A DNA stretch of 64,000 nt, taken from the NCBI RefSeq assembly GCF_002159665.1, contig NZ_NFJC01000010.1:1-64000 (forward strand), written 5' to 3'. Positions 34,701 through 42,248 of the stretch are shown here, in pieces. Origin of the DNA: Desulfovibrio sp. An276 (GTDB taxonomy: Bacteria; Desulfobacterota; Desulfovibrionia; Desulfovibrionales; Desulfovibrionaceae). The notes under the pieces were generated by a model. That model was not told where the DNA came from, searched no databases, and saw only the letters and a list, made by a program, of their open reading frames with translations. The translations under genes and the position numbers were made by a program. Each line of letters starts with the position of its first letter. Within the stretch, counting starts at the first letter, position 1.

Positions 34701-37700
34701 CTGCAGACGCACGGAGCAGGAAGCGTGAACGTGTTGTACAACCCGGAAATTCTCCTGGCCTGACTTCTTTTCCTCCTGGGAGCGCAGCTCCCCATGCAGG
34801 GAGGTGCGCAGAGCCTCATGCCGCGCAATGACCCTGTTGAGGGCCTGTTCCAGAAGATCTTCCCTGATGGAGCCGGTAATGCGGAAGCGGAAGGAGAGGA
34901 TGTAGAGGCTGCCGGGCCTGGTCTTCTCCTCAATCCACAATCTGGTCTGGGCGTGCGTGGCCGGCACGATGAGCTCGTTGCCGGAGGATGCGGTGCGCCC
35001 AGGCGTGGGCTGTATGCAGGGCAAGATTTCCCCGCTCCCGGCATTTTTGCGGACGCGCTGTTCCACAAGTTCTGTCAGAAGGGCAGGAGCAGGATGCCTG
35101 AAGACATCCATGACCGAAAGTCCGCAGTCGCACGCAGCACGCAGCGCGTTCAGAAGGCGGATGGCGGACAGGGAATCCCCTCCTGCCTCGAAGAAGTTGC
35201 TCTGTCCCGAGGCAGGAGCGGAACCAAGAACCTGTTTCCAGGCTTCGCAGACCATGGCTTCAGTCCCGTTTTTGGGCGTGTAGGAAGTTTCCTTCCTTTC
35301 GAATTGCCAGCCCTCTATGGCGCGGCGATCCAGTTTTCCGTTGGCCGTGAGGGGAAAGCCATCGCAAATCCCCACAAGGGAAGGAACCATGTATGCGGGA
35401 AGGTTTCTGGCTGCAAACGAGCGAATCTCCTCTTCCTCAAGACGTATTCCCGTCTTGGGCTGTATCCAGGCACACAGTCTTCTGACGCCCTGATCGCTTG
35501 TTCCGACAAGGACAACCGCCTCGTGAATGCCGGCATGCGCGCGCAGGACGTTTTCTATTTCGCTCAGCTCTATGCGGTAGCCGTGCATCTTGACCTGATT
35601 GTCCCTGCGGCCAAGAAATTCGATTACTCCATCCGGCCCCATGCGCCCCATGTCACCCGTGTGATACAGCCTTTCTCCCTCTTCCGTGAGCGAAAAGGAC
35701 GCTTTTGTACGCTTCTCGTCGTGCAGGTATCCGAGCGACATGTAGGGGCCCGTGCAGCACAGTTCGCCTGCGACACCACACGGGCAGAGCCTGCCGCCCT
35801 CGTTGCGAACCTGGTAGCCTGTGTTGGCAAAGGGCCTTCCGTAGGGGATGGAGGTCCAGGCCGGATCAATCCTCCTGACTGCGTGGGAAATGTTGGCCAT
35901 GGAGATTTCAGTGGGGCCGCCTATGCTGAAGACGGCTGCCTGCGGAGCACGGCCAAGGAGGGAGGAAACCGTGGCGATGGGCAGCCAGTCTCCACCAAGG
36001 GTCACAAGGCGCAGGCTGGACAGATTCCGGGCCGGGGAATTGGCATCCATATAGTCCATGAGCATGGTCATCATGGCTGGCACACTGTTCCAGAAGCCTA
36101 CCTTGTGTCTGTGCAAAAGTGCGAGCCAGTGTTCCGGATCCTTGCGCAGGTCATGGTCAGGAAAGACCAGTGGCATACCCCAAAGCAGGCAGCCCATGTA
36201 GTCCGGCATGGCCATGTCGTGGTGGAAAGGGGAAAGGGCCAGGGAAGGGGTGTCCTGTCCGAGAATCGCCATGCTGCCAATGTTCAGCACTGCGTTGGCA
36301 ATTCCCGCGTAGGGTACCAGAACACCCTTGGGTGTTCCAGTGCTGCCGGAAGTATAGATGATGGCAAAGAGATCGGCCTCTGCCAGAGGCTGTGCCCCGG
36401 ACAGGGGCGGCATGGAGTCCTTCCCTGAAAGACTGAAGGCCGGAATGTCCCAAAGCTTGCCCGATCGAGGCTCGGCCGAATCGGTAAGGACAAGGCTTGT
36501 CCCGCAGTCATGAGCAAGAGCCCGCAGTCTTGCTTCCGGAGCATTGCAGTCCAGTGGGACCACGACACCGCCAGCCGCCCGTACGGCCCAGGGAGCAAGG
36601 GCCTGCCAGCGCCCCTTTTTGAGTAGCAGGCACACGCGGGAACCGGCACAAAGGCCTGCCTTGCGCAAGGCTGCGCTCAGTTCCGCAGTCACGGCATGCA
36701 CGTTTTCCCATGTCATGGAGCCCCGGCTGTCCGTTATGGCCGGAAGATTTCCCAGTCGCATGGCCCTCTGGGCAAGAATGTCCAGAAGGTCCTCTTCCGG
36801 GACAGGCAGTGCCGCGCCAGTCTCCACGCTGTAGGTGCAGCGTGCCCGCACCGACGTGTGCAGGGGAGCTGTCTCCTGCCAGGGGCTGTCGCTGCCAGCC
36901 ATGGCCTTGATCAGGCGCACATACGTGGCAAACATGTTCATGGGCAGCTTGTCCGGAAAGATCTCGTCCAGCACGTCCCAGGACAGATGCAGCTCGTTGC
37001 GGATTCTGCCGTACTGGGCGTCTATCCACACCTGAGGCGTCTGTGTCAGGGTTCTGCGCACACTCCCCAGCTGCTCCAGGGCGCCAATCCAGGACGATTC
37101 TCTGCCCGAGCCTCCGCTCTCGGGCTCGCTTGTGAACACATAGGGCATGCCTGTCTCGGGACCTGCCCCCGTGTGCTGGCGCCAGGCCCGCAGGACCGTG
37201 ACACCGGAGACATGATCGTGCTCCAGATCCTGCCAGACCTGCTTTTGTACTGTCCTGCAGCGGTCAAGGAAGGTCGAACCTGTGTCCGAAAGATCCATGG
37301 CCGTGAGGGAAAAGCTCGCGAATTCGCCCACGCAGCGATCTATATCCTTGTGCACAGCGGGCCTGTTTATGCGGGGGACATTGATGGTGAAACGGCGTTC
37401 ATAGGTCCAGTGTCCCAGGGTTTCGGCATAGCAGGCGAGCAGGAAGGCAGACAGTGTGAGATCGTGTCTGCGCAGGCGCGCCGTAAGCCTTGCGAACTCC
37501 TCTGCCCCGAGACGGGCCTCGTGCCGCCTGAACTCGGGACCGGAGTCGCTCTTTGCCCTGCCTGCCGGCTGTCTGAGCGGCAGGACAGGGGCCGGGGGGA
37601 GGGAGGCAATTTTTTGCTGCCAGTAGGCAAGGCTTTCACGGTAGCGGGCGCTCGAGCGAAAGTCTGCGCAGGCAAGAACATAGTCGCGGAATGAGCAGGC

Positions 37701-38423
37701 AGGGGCAGGGGGCAGGCTCTTTCCCCTGTACAGTGCGGCAAGCTCGCGCATGAGAATCTGCAGGCTGTGGCCGTCCAGGCACCAGCAGTCAATGCTGCCC
37801 ATAAGAATGGAACGCCCCCCGGACAGGACAAAGGCGTGGAAAGTCGTCTGGGGCCAGTGCTCCAGATCATAGCATGTGTGGGAAAGCCTTCTGCAGGCCT
37901 TCTCGAGTCTTTCTGTCCGCTCCCGGGTGGAAAGACTTTCCAGGCTGGTCATCTCGAGAGCGAAGGGAGGAACGTGTTCCTGAACCTGCTGGGTTCCATC
38001 CGGCAGGACCCTGGCCCTGAGCATGTCGTGACGGGCGACAAGGGCGTTCCAGGCGCTTTCAAAGCTCTCCCTGGAAAAATCAGATATTTCCAGCTCGAAA
38101 AAGACATGGATGCCAACACTGCCAAAGGCCATGGAGGTGTCCCTGCCAAGCCAGTAGGCCTGCTGGTTTTCGTTGAGCGGGAAGGGGGCAAAGCGCTGGG
38201 CAGGATCCGGACGCAGCACAGGAAGATCGCCTGCCAGCTGTTCCTGGCGGAGCAGGGCAAGGACAGAGGTCTTTCTGGTTCTGAGAAGCTCAATGACTTC
38301 CCTCGTCAGGGCTCGGGGGTTGCCCCGGCAGATCAGCTCATCCCCTTCTGCGCTCAGACGCACTCCCTGCCTGCGCAAGGACACAACGAGGGAAAGGTCA
38401 TCATATGTATTTGTGGCTGCCAT
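31749..38423 (-). CDS. Bimodular NRPS: docking-Cy-A-T-C-A-T
   Basis: A 2224-aa protein. TubC-type docking domain, 4-60. Cy, 75-510: DCWCLD at 212-217. A1, 530-1035: A3 IYTSGSTGTPKGV, by-eye code D-M-P-N-T-G-I-M-A, matching no code I know, although the Cy domain implies Cys, Ser or Thr. T1: Ser1084 in AGGDSLSAI. C, 1150-1590: HHAVFDG at 1292-1298. A2, 1615-2105: A3 LFTSGSSGIPKGV, code I-D-T-V-I-S-F-G-E, which shares the shifted Asp and other features with the beta-alanine-type A domain. T2: Ser2168 in DGGHSLLAV. Its start overlaps the previous stop by 1 nt (TGATG). The acidic C-terminus probably meets the docking domain of the next protein. Confidence 0.93.
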   Translation of the reverse strand: MAATNTYDDLSLVVSLRRQGVRLSAEGDELICRGNPRALTREVIELLRTRKTSVLALLRQEQLAGDLPVLRPDPAQRFAPFPLNENQQAYWLGRDTSMAFGSVGIHVFFELEISDFSRESFESAWNALVARHDMLRARVLPDGTQQVQEHVPPFALEMTSLESLSTRERTERLEKACRRLSHTCYDLEHWPQTTFHAFVLSGGRSILMGSIDCWCLDGHSLQILMRELAALYRGKSLPPAPACSFRDYVLACADFRSSARYRESLAYWQQKIASLPPAPVLPLRQPAGRAKSDSGPEFRRHEARLGAEEFARLTARLRRHDLTLSAFLLACYAETLGHWTYERRFTINVPRINRPAVHKDIDRCVGEFASFSLTAMDLSDTGSTFLDRCRTVQKQVWQDLEHDHVSGVTVLRAWRQHTGAGPETGMPYVFTSEPESGGSGRESSWIGALEQLGSVRRTLTQTPQVWIDAQYGRIRNELHLSWDVLDEIFPDKLPMNMFATYVRLIKAMAGSDSPWQETAPLHTSVRARCTYSVETGAALPVPEEDLLDILAQRAMRLGNLPAITDSRGSMTWENVHAVTAELSAALRKAGLCAGSRVCLLLKKGRWQALAPWAVRAAGGVVVPLDCNAPEARLRALAHDCGTSLVLTDSAEPRSGKLWDIPAFSLSGKDSMPPLSGAQPLAEADLFAIIYTSGSTGTPKGVLVPYAGIANAVLNIGSMAILGQDTPSLALSPFHHDMAMPDYMGCLLWGMPLVFPDHDLRKDPEHWLALLHRHKVGFWNSVPAMMTMLMDYMDANSPARNLSSLRLVTLGGDWLPIATVSSLLGRAPQAAVFSIGGPTEISMANISHAVRRIDPAWTSIPYGRPFANTGYQVRNEGGRLCPCGVAGELCCTGPYMSLGYLHDEKRTKASFSLTEEGERLYHTGDMGRMGPDGVIEFLGRRDNQVKMHGYRIELSEIENVLRAHAGIHEAVVLVGTSDQGVRRLCAWIQPKTGIRLEEEEIRSFAARNLPAYMVPSLVGICDGFPLTANGKLDRRAIEGWQFERKETSYTPKNGTEAMVCEAWKQVLGSAPASGQSNFFEAGGDSLSAIRLLNALRAACDCGLSVMDVFRHPAPALLTELVEQRVRKNAGSGEILPCIQPTPGRTASSGNELIVPATHAQTRLWIEEKTRPGSLYILSFRFRITGSIREDLLEQALNRVIARHEALRTSLHGELRSQEEKKSGQENFRVVQHVHASCSVRLQVLHAENPAAGSVAAFFRKLGEEAFALDRAPLLRAGLAILSENEAELCLAIHHAVFDGWSMQIFLYSLQEALNEGTNSHITSKPVPAIDYADLADWEQSGPVRELVARRLDILARKLLRVRPPKLPDFSLLQAGPVDAGDSAAATIYHEQALEPECVAKVREFARNHASTPFIVGLCAFAILVSRMSGEENLLLGTYAASRGRPELEGIVSLMVNPVPLIVQTEKAGTVGELLTLCRTAVMEAADNAIVPFDLLVREVQPHRQAGQHPLFDCAFSQDNTADSVVSGSGMHIHPVSGGRHATAMQLDVAMRDGTHPAFEATAQAPRWTEEALQAFCQRLVHVVRQIVQSPDMPLARVSICPPDEAGRMEEWSLGRSLASPWPSLWERFEHVAATFPDRVCLGGAHQCTFRELRAMAERIAAALEGHKAPGSVALYLERGPWLVAAMLAVWRCGRCVLPLSRLKSSRRAGDMIALAASSLLVVQEEDEAGELLENSPAKPAVLALASLPQLAELPDFAPVADDAPALVLFTSGSSGIPKGVVMSHGTLLNRLQWAGEAVPYGRDERACARADISFIDATTELFGPLLHAIPVSVLSDEDVQHMDRLAAFIEKEGVTRLVSVPSALRVLAACARHAMRPLAGIRSLISSGEALHGPLLQELREMFPNARIFNFYGSTECAGEATWYATRDEDERRLHVPLGRPIAGTKILVRDSAGHVLPWGVPGEIVVQGQALALGYLEENGSPRAFSEADTRTLATGDLGVWSADGQLIGLGRMDRQLKIRGQRLAPQEVEQVLQDLPHVDEACVFAIGDAQDILCACLSGRDCPDEFATRQALAGRLPQAFIPSLFLHCASFPTTASGKRDMEALKRLAHARLLEDREKEGQEFGTAENFAEMMADDPVAGSVGRAWLKVLGRRPGRRSHFFLDGGHSLLAVSLALELSKELGTVCEAHDIFAHPVLEELVLCLGERLHACTQVPEEDCAWEEV

Positions 38424-40219
38424 CAGATCCTCGCCGTGATTTCGTTGGTATCCTGGGTATTCTGCCTGGCCTGATGTTGCCCCAGACGGGCATTTTCAAT
38501 GTACAGGCTGGCCCTGGCAGCAGTTTGTGGCTCCAGAATAAGGGAGAAGGGGACTGCAACGCCCGAGTGTTCGCGCAGGGAGGTAATAAGCCTGGCAGCC
38601 ATGATGGAACTTCCGCCAGCCTCGAGGAAGGAGTCTTCCGGCATGAAGTTTTGGTCTTCCAAAACTGTACGGAAGATGTGCAGCACAGGATCCTGGGAAG
38701 AGATGTCTGCTGCTTCGGGCCTGGGCAGTCTCGTCTTGTCTATCTTGCCGCTGGAATTGAGGGGAAGCTTGTCCAGAAAGACAAAATGCCTGGGAACCAT
38801 GTAGTCCGGAACCTGGGCGTGCATGAAATCCCTGAGTCTTTCCTTGAGTCCGCTTGTGCCTGCGTCAGCGGACGCGGGAACGACATAAGCCACAAGGCTC
38901 GTCTGGGGTTCGCGCTGTATGCCAATGTAGGCCATGTGAACCAAATCCGATTTGAGCAGGGCTGTGCAGACCTCGCCCGGCTCGATGCGGCAGCCCGAGA
39001 TCTTTATCTGATCGTCCGTACGCCCAAGGATGTACAGGGTCCCGTCTTTGGCAAGGCAGGCCCTGTCTCCGCTTTTGTAGGCCCTGCTTCCGTCCTCAAG
39101 GGTAAAGAAGGCCGAGCTTTTCTCGTTATTCTGTACATAGCCGTTGGCTACGCAGATTCCGCTTATGACAAGCTCTCCCTCTGTTTGCGCGGGAAGCGTT
39201 TCACCTTTGTCCCCCACAACAAGGAAACGCGTGGAACCAATGGCCTTGCCAGCGGGGATGCGGACACCGGGTTTTGCATCGTGAGCAAAGGTGTGGGCAG
39301 CGACAAAGACACTGCACTCCGTGGGACCATAGCAATTGTGCAGGGAAAGATTCGGGCATGCCTCAAGCGCGCTTTCTATGGCGGCCTTGTCTGGCAGCTC
39401 CCCGCCAAAGCACAGATGCTGCAGGGAACGGAAGACTGCGGGATTTTGCGAGCAGACCACGTTGAAGACACTGGTTGGCAAAAGCAGAAGCCCTATGGAG
39501 TTGTGTCTCAGGAATTCTCCCAGGGAAACAGCGTCAAGCAGGGTTTCGGGATCACTTACATACAGCGTGCAGCCGTTGAGAAGTCCGCCCCACAATTCCA
39601 TTATGGACATGTCAAACGTCATGGAAGCGCCATGCACCATGCGCTGGCCAGTCACATAGCCAAGGTGTCCAATATTGCCGAAGATGTCATGTATTCCGGC
39701 ATGGTGCACGCACACGCCCTTGGGCGTGCCGGTAGAGCCGGAGGTATGCATGATGTAGAGCGTTGTGTCAGCCGACAGAGAAGCAGGAATTGCGGCTGAC
39801 TGAGCAACCCTGGTATCCGATTCCAGAAAGTCCGCGGGATCAATGTGCGGCAATTGTGCTGCCCAGGGGCAGGCAGCAAGCGCTTTCTTCTCTCCCAGAA
39901 CGCCAGCAAGGCGGCATTGTTCCGCAATGTCCGCGCAGCGTGCCATGGGCCAGTCCAGCCCCATGGGCACATAGGCAACACCGGCCTTTGCGGCAGCCAC
40001 TGCAGCAACAACGCTCAGGGCGCTGCGATCCATGTACAGTCCCACAACAGGGTGAGCAAGATCGGCCAGCCCTCCAGCCAATGCATCGGATATTGCATCA
40101 AGCTGGGCGTAGGTCAGGGAAATATTCCTGTCAATCACTGCGTATTCCCTGGCCTGTTCTGCAAGGATTGCGTTCAGACGCCTGAGCAGAGGTGAATCTG
40201 CTGTTGCTTTGCTGGGCAT
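38423..40219 (-). CDS. NRPS loading protein A-T
   Basis: A 598-aa protein with an adenylation domain (about 10-500: A3 MHTSGSTGTPKGV at 156-168, A5 NCYGPTE, A10 NSSGKIDK with Lys492) and a carrier domain (505-575, Ser538 in AGGSSIM). It has no C domain and is the first assembly-line protein in the operon, so it should load the starter. The by-eye code D-M-M-L-C-G-C-V-F matches no familiar amino acid. The start at 40219 has GGAGGA 9 nt upstream and lies inside the PPTase gene (46-bp overlap). It is not an aryl-acid (salicylate/DHB) activating enzyme by its D-M-S-I-M-E core, which sets it apart from yersiniabactin and pyochelin loading. Confidence 0.92.
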   Translation of the reverse strand: MPSKATADSPLLRRLNAILAEQAREYAVIDRNISLTYAQLDAISDALAGGLADLAHPVVGLYMDRSALSVVAAVAAAKAGVAYVPMGLDWPMARCADIAEQCRLAGVLGEKKALAACPWAAQLPHIDPADFLESDTRVAQSAAIPASLSADTTLYIMHTSGSTGTPKGVCVHHAGIHDIFGNIGHLGYVTGQRMVHGASMTFDMSIMELWGGLLNGCTLYVSDPETLLDAVSLGEFLRHNSIGLLLLPTSVFNVVCSQNPAVFRSLQHLCFGGELPDKAAIESALEACPNLSLHNCYGPTECSVFVAAHTFAHDAKPGVRIPAGKAIGSTRFLVVGDKGETLPAQTEGELVISGICVANGYVQNNEKSSAFFTLEDGSRAYKSGDRACLAKDGTLYILGRTDDQIKISGCRIEPGEVCTALLKSDLVHMAYIGIQREPQTSLVAYVVPASADAGTSGLKERLRDFMHAQVPDYMVPRHFVFLDKLPLNSSGKIDKTRLPRPEAADISSQDPVLHIFRTVLEDQNFMPEDSFLEAGGSSIMAARLITSLREHSGVAVPFSLILEPQTAARASLYIENARLGQHQARQNTQDTNEITARI

Positions 40220-41040
40220 TGTATATCGTCCTCCGAAAATTTGCGGGAAACATCGAAAACAGAAAAATCAAACTCCTGTATGGTTGTCTCAACCTCCTTC
40301 TGTTTTGTCAGAATACAGGCACTCAGGACAAAGTCCGAATTGCAGAGGGCAAGTGATTGAGCAGAGAGAGGATGCCTGTGCAGGGAAAAGGAAGTGAAGC
40401 CGTTTTGAATGTACAGATGGGGAAAGCCGCGGGGAAAACCGCAGCCAAGAGCCTTGCACAGGGCTTCCCTTATGGTCCACAGGCGCAGAAAATGCGTTTC
40501 GGGCGAAGGAGAGGAAAGCATTTCGACGTATTCTTCCTTCCGAAAGACCGACTGTGCTATGCCCTCAAAGCCCGCAGGCGTTCTGGCAGGCTCGATGTCT
40601 ATGCCACAGTGTCCGCAGCAAGTCACAAGGATGGCTATATGGGGCCAGGAATGCGAGAGACTGAAACGCAGGCTACGCAGGCCCTGCGGAGAGGGCTTTG
40701 GGAGAAGAAGACCCGGTTTCCCGTATTTGCCCCGGGTGAAGCGCCAGGCACAAGGCTTGATCTCCGGGCAGTGTTGACTGAGTGCGAGTCTCAAAAGGGC
40801 ATGGGCTGCAGCGTAGAGGATGCTGTCCCTGGCAAAGCGAAATTTCCCTGCCTGAGCAAGCTCGCTTGCGTCGAGTAGGGCACAACAGCGTGTATGGAGG
40901 CTTACAAACCCTGTTGGCGCATGATTTTTGGAGCCGCAGAAATGGCTGGCCACCGGCTCCTGAAGACCGGAATTTGCCGAAGCTCGGGTGGCAAGGTCAG
41001 TTTCGAGATTTGCGTGCAGTATGTATGCTTTTGTGTCCAT
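40174..41040 (-). CDS. Sfp-type 4'-phosphopantetheinyl transferase
   Basis: A 288-aa protein of the Sfp/EntD/YbtD class, which attaches the phosphopantetheine arm from CoA to the Ser of each carrier domain. The family motifs are visible: RFSLSHS (about 125-131), GIDIEP with Mg-binding Asp147 and Glu149, and WTIREALCKALG (about 188-199; the usual Lys-Glu-Ala is Arg-Glu-Ala). About 50 residues beyond the usual end form a tail of unknown role, partly because the next gene overlaps it. Its start overlaps the PanD stop by 1 nt. Confidence 0.92.
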   Translation of the reverse strand: MDTKAYILHANLETDLATRASANSGLQEPVASHFCGSKNHAPTGFVSLHTRCCALLDASELAQAGKFRFARDSILYAAAHALLRLALSQHCPEIKPCAWRFTRGKYGKPGLLLPKPSPQGLRSLRFSLSHSWPHIAILVTCCGHCGIDIEPARTPAGFEGIAQSVFRKEEYVEMLSSPSPETHFLRLWTIREALCKALGCGFPRGFPHLYIQNGFTSFSLHRHPLSAQSLALCNSDFVLSACILTKQKEVETTIQEFDFSVFDVSRKFSEDDIQCPAKQQQIHLCSGV

Positions 41041-41468
41041 CAGGAAGGCTTGTCCGAAAGGGAGGTTATCCTGAAATCATAGGGGAAGTCTTGGGAGGAG
41101 AAGACATCATACTGCAGGTGTTCGACAATATTGTTCTCCCTGTCAAAGGTCAGGATCTGGGGCCTGAGGGAGAGAAGCTGGCTTTTGTCGGAAAGGTATT
41201 CCGAAGCGCAGACGATGACCGGATCGCCACGCTGGCAGCAGCGGGCCGCAGCTCCATTGAGGACGCAGCATTTTGAGCCCGGCTCGCCGTAGATGACATA
41301 GGTTGCTATGCGCTGGCCGTTGTTTTTGTTCCAGATGTACACAAATTCAAGAGGATAAATGTGAGCCTGACGGCAGATGATCGGATCAAGCGTGATGGAG
41401 CCATGGTACTCCAGCTCACAGTCTGTCACATGAATACCATGGAGTTTGGAACGGACAACTTCCATCAT
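41040..41468 (-). CDS. panD: Aspartate 1-decarboxylase (pyruvoyl enzyme)
   Basis: A 142-aa homologue of PanD, which decarboxylates L-aspartate to beta-alanine after cutting itself to make a pyruvoyl group. Seen: the self-cleavage site Gly23-Ser24 ([11 protein letters not shown]), the N-terminal SKLHGIHV with its Lys, the RIATYVI segment with Arg and Tyr of the active site, and LNGAAARC with the Asn needed for processing. The start at 41468 ([11 protein letters not shown]) fits the family; GGAG lies 12 nt upstream. A GTG start at 41519 would add 17 residues. It is the first gene of the operon. A normal PanD feeds pantothenate; here it probably also supplies beta-alanine to the NRPS. Confidence 0.93.
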   Translation of the reverse strand: MMEVVRSKLHGIHVTDCELEYHGSITLDPIICRQAHIYPLEFVYIWNKNNGQRIATYVIYGEPGSKCCVLNGAAARCCQRGDPVIVCASEYLSDKSQLLSLRPQILTFDRENNIVEHLQYDVFSSQDFPYDFRITSLSDKPS

Positions 41469-41650
41469 TTTCTTGTTCAGCTCCTTGTATGGTTGAGGTG
41501 CCTTAGCGGTACTTGTCACTATTTCTGTTGCACGGCACGAGATGGCGCCAGATTCTCTGGTTGTGTCTGAGCCACGGCAGAAAAATTTTTTTACATAACC
41601 TACCTATTCCCTTCTATTTGAATTCTCTGCCCTGACTGGAAGTTTTAATA

Positions 41651-41681
41651 CCGCAAATTGAAATTCATTTTCAATTTGCGG
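41651..41681. promoter_or_regulatory. Fur-box-like palindrome facing the biosynthetic operon
   Basis: Perfect 13-bp arms CCGCAAATTGAAA and TTTCAATTTGCGG around TTCAT. The core TGAAATTCATTTTCA matches 11 of the 14 fixed positions of the 7-1-7 Fur consensus TGATAATNATTATCA. It lies about 180 bp upstream of panD and about 30 bp beyond a possible -10. The AraC regulator is the other candidate to bind it. Confidence 0.6.
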
Positions 41682-41983
41682 CTACAAATGCCCCTGATAA
41701 TTTCTTGAAAAAATTATATTTTTATTTTTTGGCTATAACTCCTTGTCATTGCCAAACAGCCGATAATTGTCATTGCTGCGAATGGAACGGCGACGCCAAG
41801 ACTGGTCCTCGCCCGAAAGACAGATGGTTTCAGGTCTGATCAGGCTCTGGAGTCCATCCCCAGACAGCGGAAGCAATATGGTATTCTGACACTTCATTTT
41901 TGGAGAAGCAACGGTTCTGCTTGGGAAGCAGGACGAAATAATAATTTAAGTACTTTAAAATATTGATTTTAATAAAAAATGAA

Positions 41984-42002
41984 ATTGAAATCTGATTTCA
42001 AT
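41984..42002. promoter_or_regulatory. Second palindrome, facing the receptor gene
   Basis: ATTGAAATctgATTTCAAT: 8-bp arms around CTG. It shares the TTGAAAT...TTTCAA halves with the palindrome at 41651-41681 but has a shorter spacer. It lies 247 bp upstream of the receptor start, so it probably controls the plus-strand operon. Confidence 0.55.
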
Positions 42003-42248
42003 ATTGAGCATAAAAAATCCTTTTCTGAGGATAAAACAGGTTCAAAAAACTGTATCAGGGAGTAGGTCGAGCATACACTGATACAATTCCTTGTGGAACA
42101 GGCATCATTGTCTATTGATGAAAAGCAATACTGAAATGTCAATTGTTCCACAGCGTACAACAGTATCTTTGAAAGGACACCAGGGGCTGCTTTTTGGAGC
42201 ATGCAGGATTTCCCTGCGATTTACCTGTTCAAACATGAAGGAGAAACA

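Larger units (their letters stand above)
41520..42248. promoter_or_regulatory. Divergent promoter region between biosynthesis and uptake operons
   Basis: About 730 bp, mostly AT-rich, between the minus-strand PanD gene and the plus-strand receptor gene. It should hold both promoters. A TATAAT can be read on the minus strand at 41718-41713. Two palindromes sharing TTGAAA half-sites lie at 41651-41681 and 41984-42002. A stem-loop with 8-bp arms TGTATCAG/CTGATACA (42051-42085) lies in the leader of the receptor gene. I find no gene in the GC-richer stretch 41755-41935. Confidence 0.7.

Noticed and set aside
31797-34763. A 988-codon open frame on the plus strand opposite the bimodular NRPS
   Set aside because: It is the antisense of a clear NRPS gene with all its motifs; its translation has no family motifs and only reflects high GC codon use. 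The same applies to 5588-7879 and 18861-21095.
38423-40219. A-T loading protein as a salicylate or DHB ligase
   Set aside because: The core has Asp at position 235 as in amino-acid activating domains, and no salicylate or DHB synthesis gene is present.
41755-41935. Short GC-richer stretch in the divergent promoter as a hidden gene
   Set aside because: No start with ribosome site and no recognisable protein or RNA.
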